Below are positions 6,802 to 7,758 of a stretch of DNA of 7,758 nucleotides, in pieces. Position numbers and translations under genes: made by a program. Source of the stretch: CALJEL01 sp041082235 (GTDB lineage Bacteria > Nitrospirota > Thermodesulfovibrionia > Thermodesulfovibrionales > CALJEL01); NCBI GenBank assembly GCA_041082235.1, contig JBDOIG010000243.1, positions 1 to 7,758 of the forward strand, given 5' to 3'. Position 1 is the stretch's first letter, and every line of letters starts with the position of its first letter. The notes beneath the pieces are model-generated. The model had not been told where the DNA came from. It ran no database searches and was given only the letters and a program-made list of their open reading frames with translations.

Positions 6802-7031
6802 ATTGCCTTCACAGCCACAATCTCTGGTATCTCTCTTTTCAGGGTCCCTTCTACCCAGTTTTTCATGGTAAGGGTTGACATCGGGCAGGTCTCGCAGGCA
6901 CCGATAAGCCTTACATATACAATATTGTCCTTTATATCAACAAGTTCAATATCACCACCCTCTGTCTTGAGACCAACACGTATCCTTGCAATTACATCTT
7001 CAATCTTTTCTCTCAGGGTCTCTCCATTCAT
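6798..7031 (-). CDS. NifU-like C-terminal domain protein (Fe-S cluster scaffold)
   Basis: Small cytoplasmic protein of 77 residues consisting of a single NifU C-terminal domain, a carrier or scaffold that assembles and hands on Fe-S clusters. Visible marks are the N-terminal helix (about 3-20), the GGDIELVDI strand at 25-33 and the cluster-binding CxxC, Cys46 and Cys49, in GACETCPMS. The length is that of a free-standing Nfu domain. It is first in the operon and its stop overlaps the amidase start (ATGA). The ATG at 7031 lies only 6 bases past a TATAAT box and has no Shine-Dalgarno, so the transcript may be leaderless. The link between an Fe-S protein and the cell-wall genes downstream is not obvious. 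Confidence 0.92.
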   Translation of the reverse strand: MNGETLREKIEDVIARIRVGLKTEGGDIELVDIKDNIVYVRLIGACETCPMSTLTMKNWVEGTLKREIPEIVAVKAI

Positions 7032-7037
7032 AGATAA

Positions 7038-7066
7038 ATTATATCATAAAATGGTTAAGTCAACCT
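7038..7066 (-). promoter_or_regulatory. Probable sigma-70-type promoter of the seven-gene operon (extended -10)
   Basis: On the minus strand a perfect TATAAT lies at 7043-7038, preceded by TGA at 7046-7044, which gives an extended -10 (TG-N-TATAAT). A TTGACT lies at 7063-7058, but the 14-base spacing is short; GGTTGA at 7065-7060 gives 16. The -10 position predicts a transcription start at about 7031, the A of the NifU-like ATG. Motifs read directly; promoter activity inferred. Confidence 0.65.
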
Positions 7067-7082
7067 GCCATTATGCTATACT
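7055..7082 (+). promoter_or_regulatory. Probable promoter of the cation transporter gene (extended -10)
   Basis: TGCTATACT at 7074-7082 is an extended -10 (TATACT at 7077-7082, TG two bases before). A weak -35, TTAAGT at 7055-7060, sits 16 bases upstream and overlaps the -35 zone of the opposing operon promoter. The predicted transcription start, about 7088-7089, falls on the ATG at 7088. Confidence 0.55.
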
Positions 7083-7087
7083 TCATA

Positions 7088-7744
7088 ATGCAAACAATAG
7101 TAATGATGGATAAGGATAAAAAGGTGCTTTACAGCAGGGCAACGCTCCTTGCCCTGATAACCATCTTCTATAACATCCTTGAAGGAGTCCTTTCAATTTA
7201 TTTCGGCATAAAGGATGAGACGATTGCCCTTGCAGGATTCGGTGTGGATTCCTTTGTGGAGGTCCTCTCAGGTATCGGCATATTCCACATGATTGAAAGA
7301 ATTAAGAAAAATGGTAGAGAAGACCCTGATAGATTTGAAAGGACAGCCTTGAGGATTACCGGACTTGCCTTTTATATCTTAACAGCAGGGCTTGTTATTT
7401 CCTCAGGTATAAATATTTATCTGAGAAGAAGTCCCGAGACAACCTTCTGGGGTATAGTGATTTCCTTAATCTCAATATTCACCATGTGGTTTCTTATAAG
7501 GACGAAACTAAGGGTTGGAAGGAAATTGAATTCAGATGCCATAATAGCAGATGCCCATTGCACAAGGGCCTGTATGTATCTATCCATAATACTGCTTCTT
7601 TCCAGTGCAGGATATGAGCTTACAGGCATAGGTTATCTTGATTCACTTGGAGCCCTTGGTATCGCCTTCTGGTCTTTTAAGGAGGGCAGAGAGGCCTTTG
7701 AGAAGGCAAGGGGCAAGGCCTGCAGCTGCAGCAGCTGCTCTTAA
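7088..7744 (+). CDS. Cation transporter, CDF-superfamily-like, cysteine-rich C-terminus
   Basis: Integral membrane protein with about six hydrophobic segments, expected to move a divalent metal ion across the inner membrane. The longest frame opens at 7073 (223 residues), but that ATG lies inside a promoter-like TGCTATACT, so I prefer the ATG at 7088 (218 residues); ATGs at 7103 and 7106 are also possible. Counting from 7073, segments lie at about 22-42, 50-72, 93-115, 124-143, 163-180 and 185-203. LAGFGVDSFVEVLSG (53-67) holds the acidic residues expected in the metal site of TM2. The second site in TM5 reads ADAHCTRACMYLS instead of the classical HxxxD. The large cytoplasmic domain of classical CDF proteins is absent, and the protein ends in ACSCSSCS, a possible metal-binding tail. 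This matches a compact transporter family annotated as 'cation transporter'; the metal is unknown. Confidence 0.82.
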   Translation: MQTIVMMDKDKKVLYSRATLLALITIFYNILEGVLSIYFGIKDETIALAGFGVDSFVEVLSGIGIFHMIERIKKNGREDPDRFERTALRITGLAFYILTAGLVISSGINIYLRRSPETTFWGIVISLISIFTMWFLIRTKLRVGRKLNSDAIIADAHCTRACMYLSIILLLSSAGYELTGIGYLDSLGALGIAFWSFKEGREAFEKARGKACSCSSCS

Positions 7745-7758
7745 GGGCCATAGGCTGC

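Noticed and set aside
7417..7629. Minus-strand open frame within the cation transporter
   Set aside because: Entirely inside a strong membrane-protein gene on the plus strand.
7715..7758. Rho-independent terminator after the cation transporter
   Set aside because: GCAGCTGC-rich symmetry exists at about 7721-7737 but it is inside the coding end, and no T-run follows within the window.

Overview
The window reads as a compact bacterial chromosomal segment. It holds seven co-directional minus-strand genes packed end to end, plus one divergent plus-strand gene at the right edge. Arginine is written mostly as AGG/AGA, isoleucine often as ATA, and G+C looks moderate to low. This, with the gene types, would suit an anaerobic or deep-branching diderm such as a Nitrospirota/Thermodesulfovibrionia member, but that assignment is an impression and not a demonstrated placement. 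No mobile element, CRISPR array, tRNA or rRNA was seen.

Reading along the minus strand from right to left: a short divergent intergenic region (about 7032-7087) carries two back-to-back promoters. From it leads a small NifU-type Fe-S scaffold protein (7031-6798), then a periplasmic AMIN + Amidase_3 N-acetylmuramoyl-L-alanine amidase (6801-5497), a short EcfT/CbiQ-like membrane protein (5494-4922), a D-aminoacylase-family amidohydrolase (about 4925-3342), a class I glutamine-amidotransferase-like gamma-glutamyl hydrolase of the C26/PuuD family (3352-2636), a PerM/AI-2E family membrane protein (2649-1588), and an oligopeptide-binding lipoprotein (1583 to beyond base 1, last residues cut off). 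Every junction is an overlap or a gap of at most 14 bases, so the seven genes look like one transcript with coupled translation. To the right, 7088-7744 (+) encodes a cation transporter related to the CDF superfamily, with a cysteine-rich tail.

The functional mix (a murein amidase, a deacylase of N-acyl-D-amino acids, a gamma-glutamyl hydrolase and a peptide-binding lipoprotein) suggests release, capture and breakdown of peptides containing D-amino acids and gamma-glutamyl bonds, such as murein peptides. This is inference from families and co-location only.

The most unusual structure is not a gene. Two short-period tandem repeat tracts sit exactly in the signal-peptide coding regions of the two exported proteins of the operon: a period-8 tract (about 1477-1612), which also spans the stop of perM and the start of the lipoprotein gene, and a period-7 tract (6703-6737) in the amidase. 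Neither unit length is a multiple of three, so unit gain or loss would shift the frame. Because 7 and 8 are coprime with 3, each repeat encodes the same cyclic hydrophobic peptide in all three frames.
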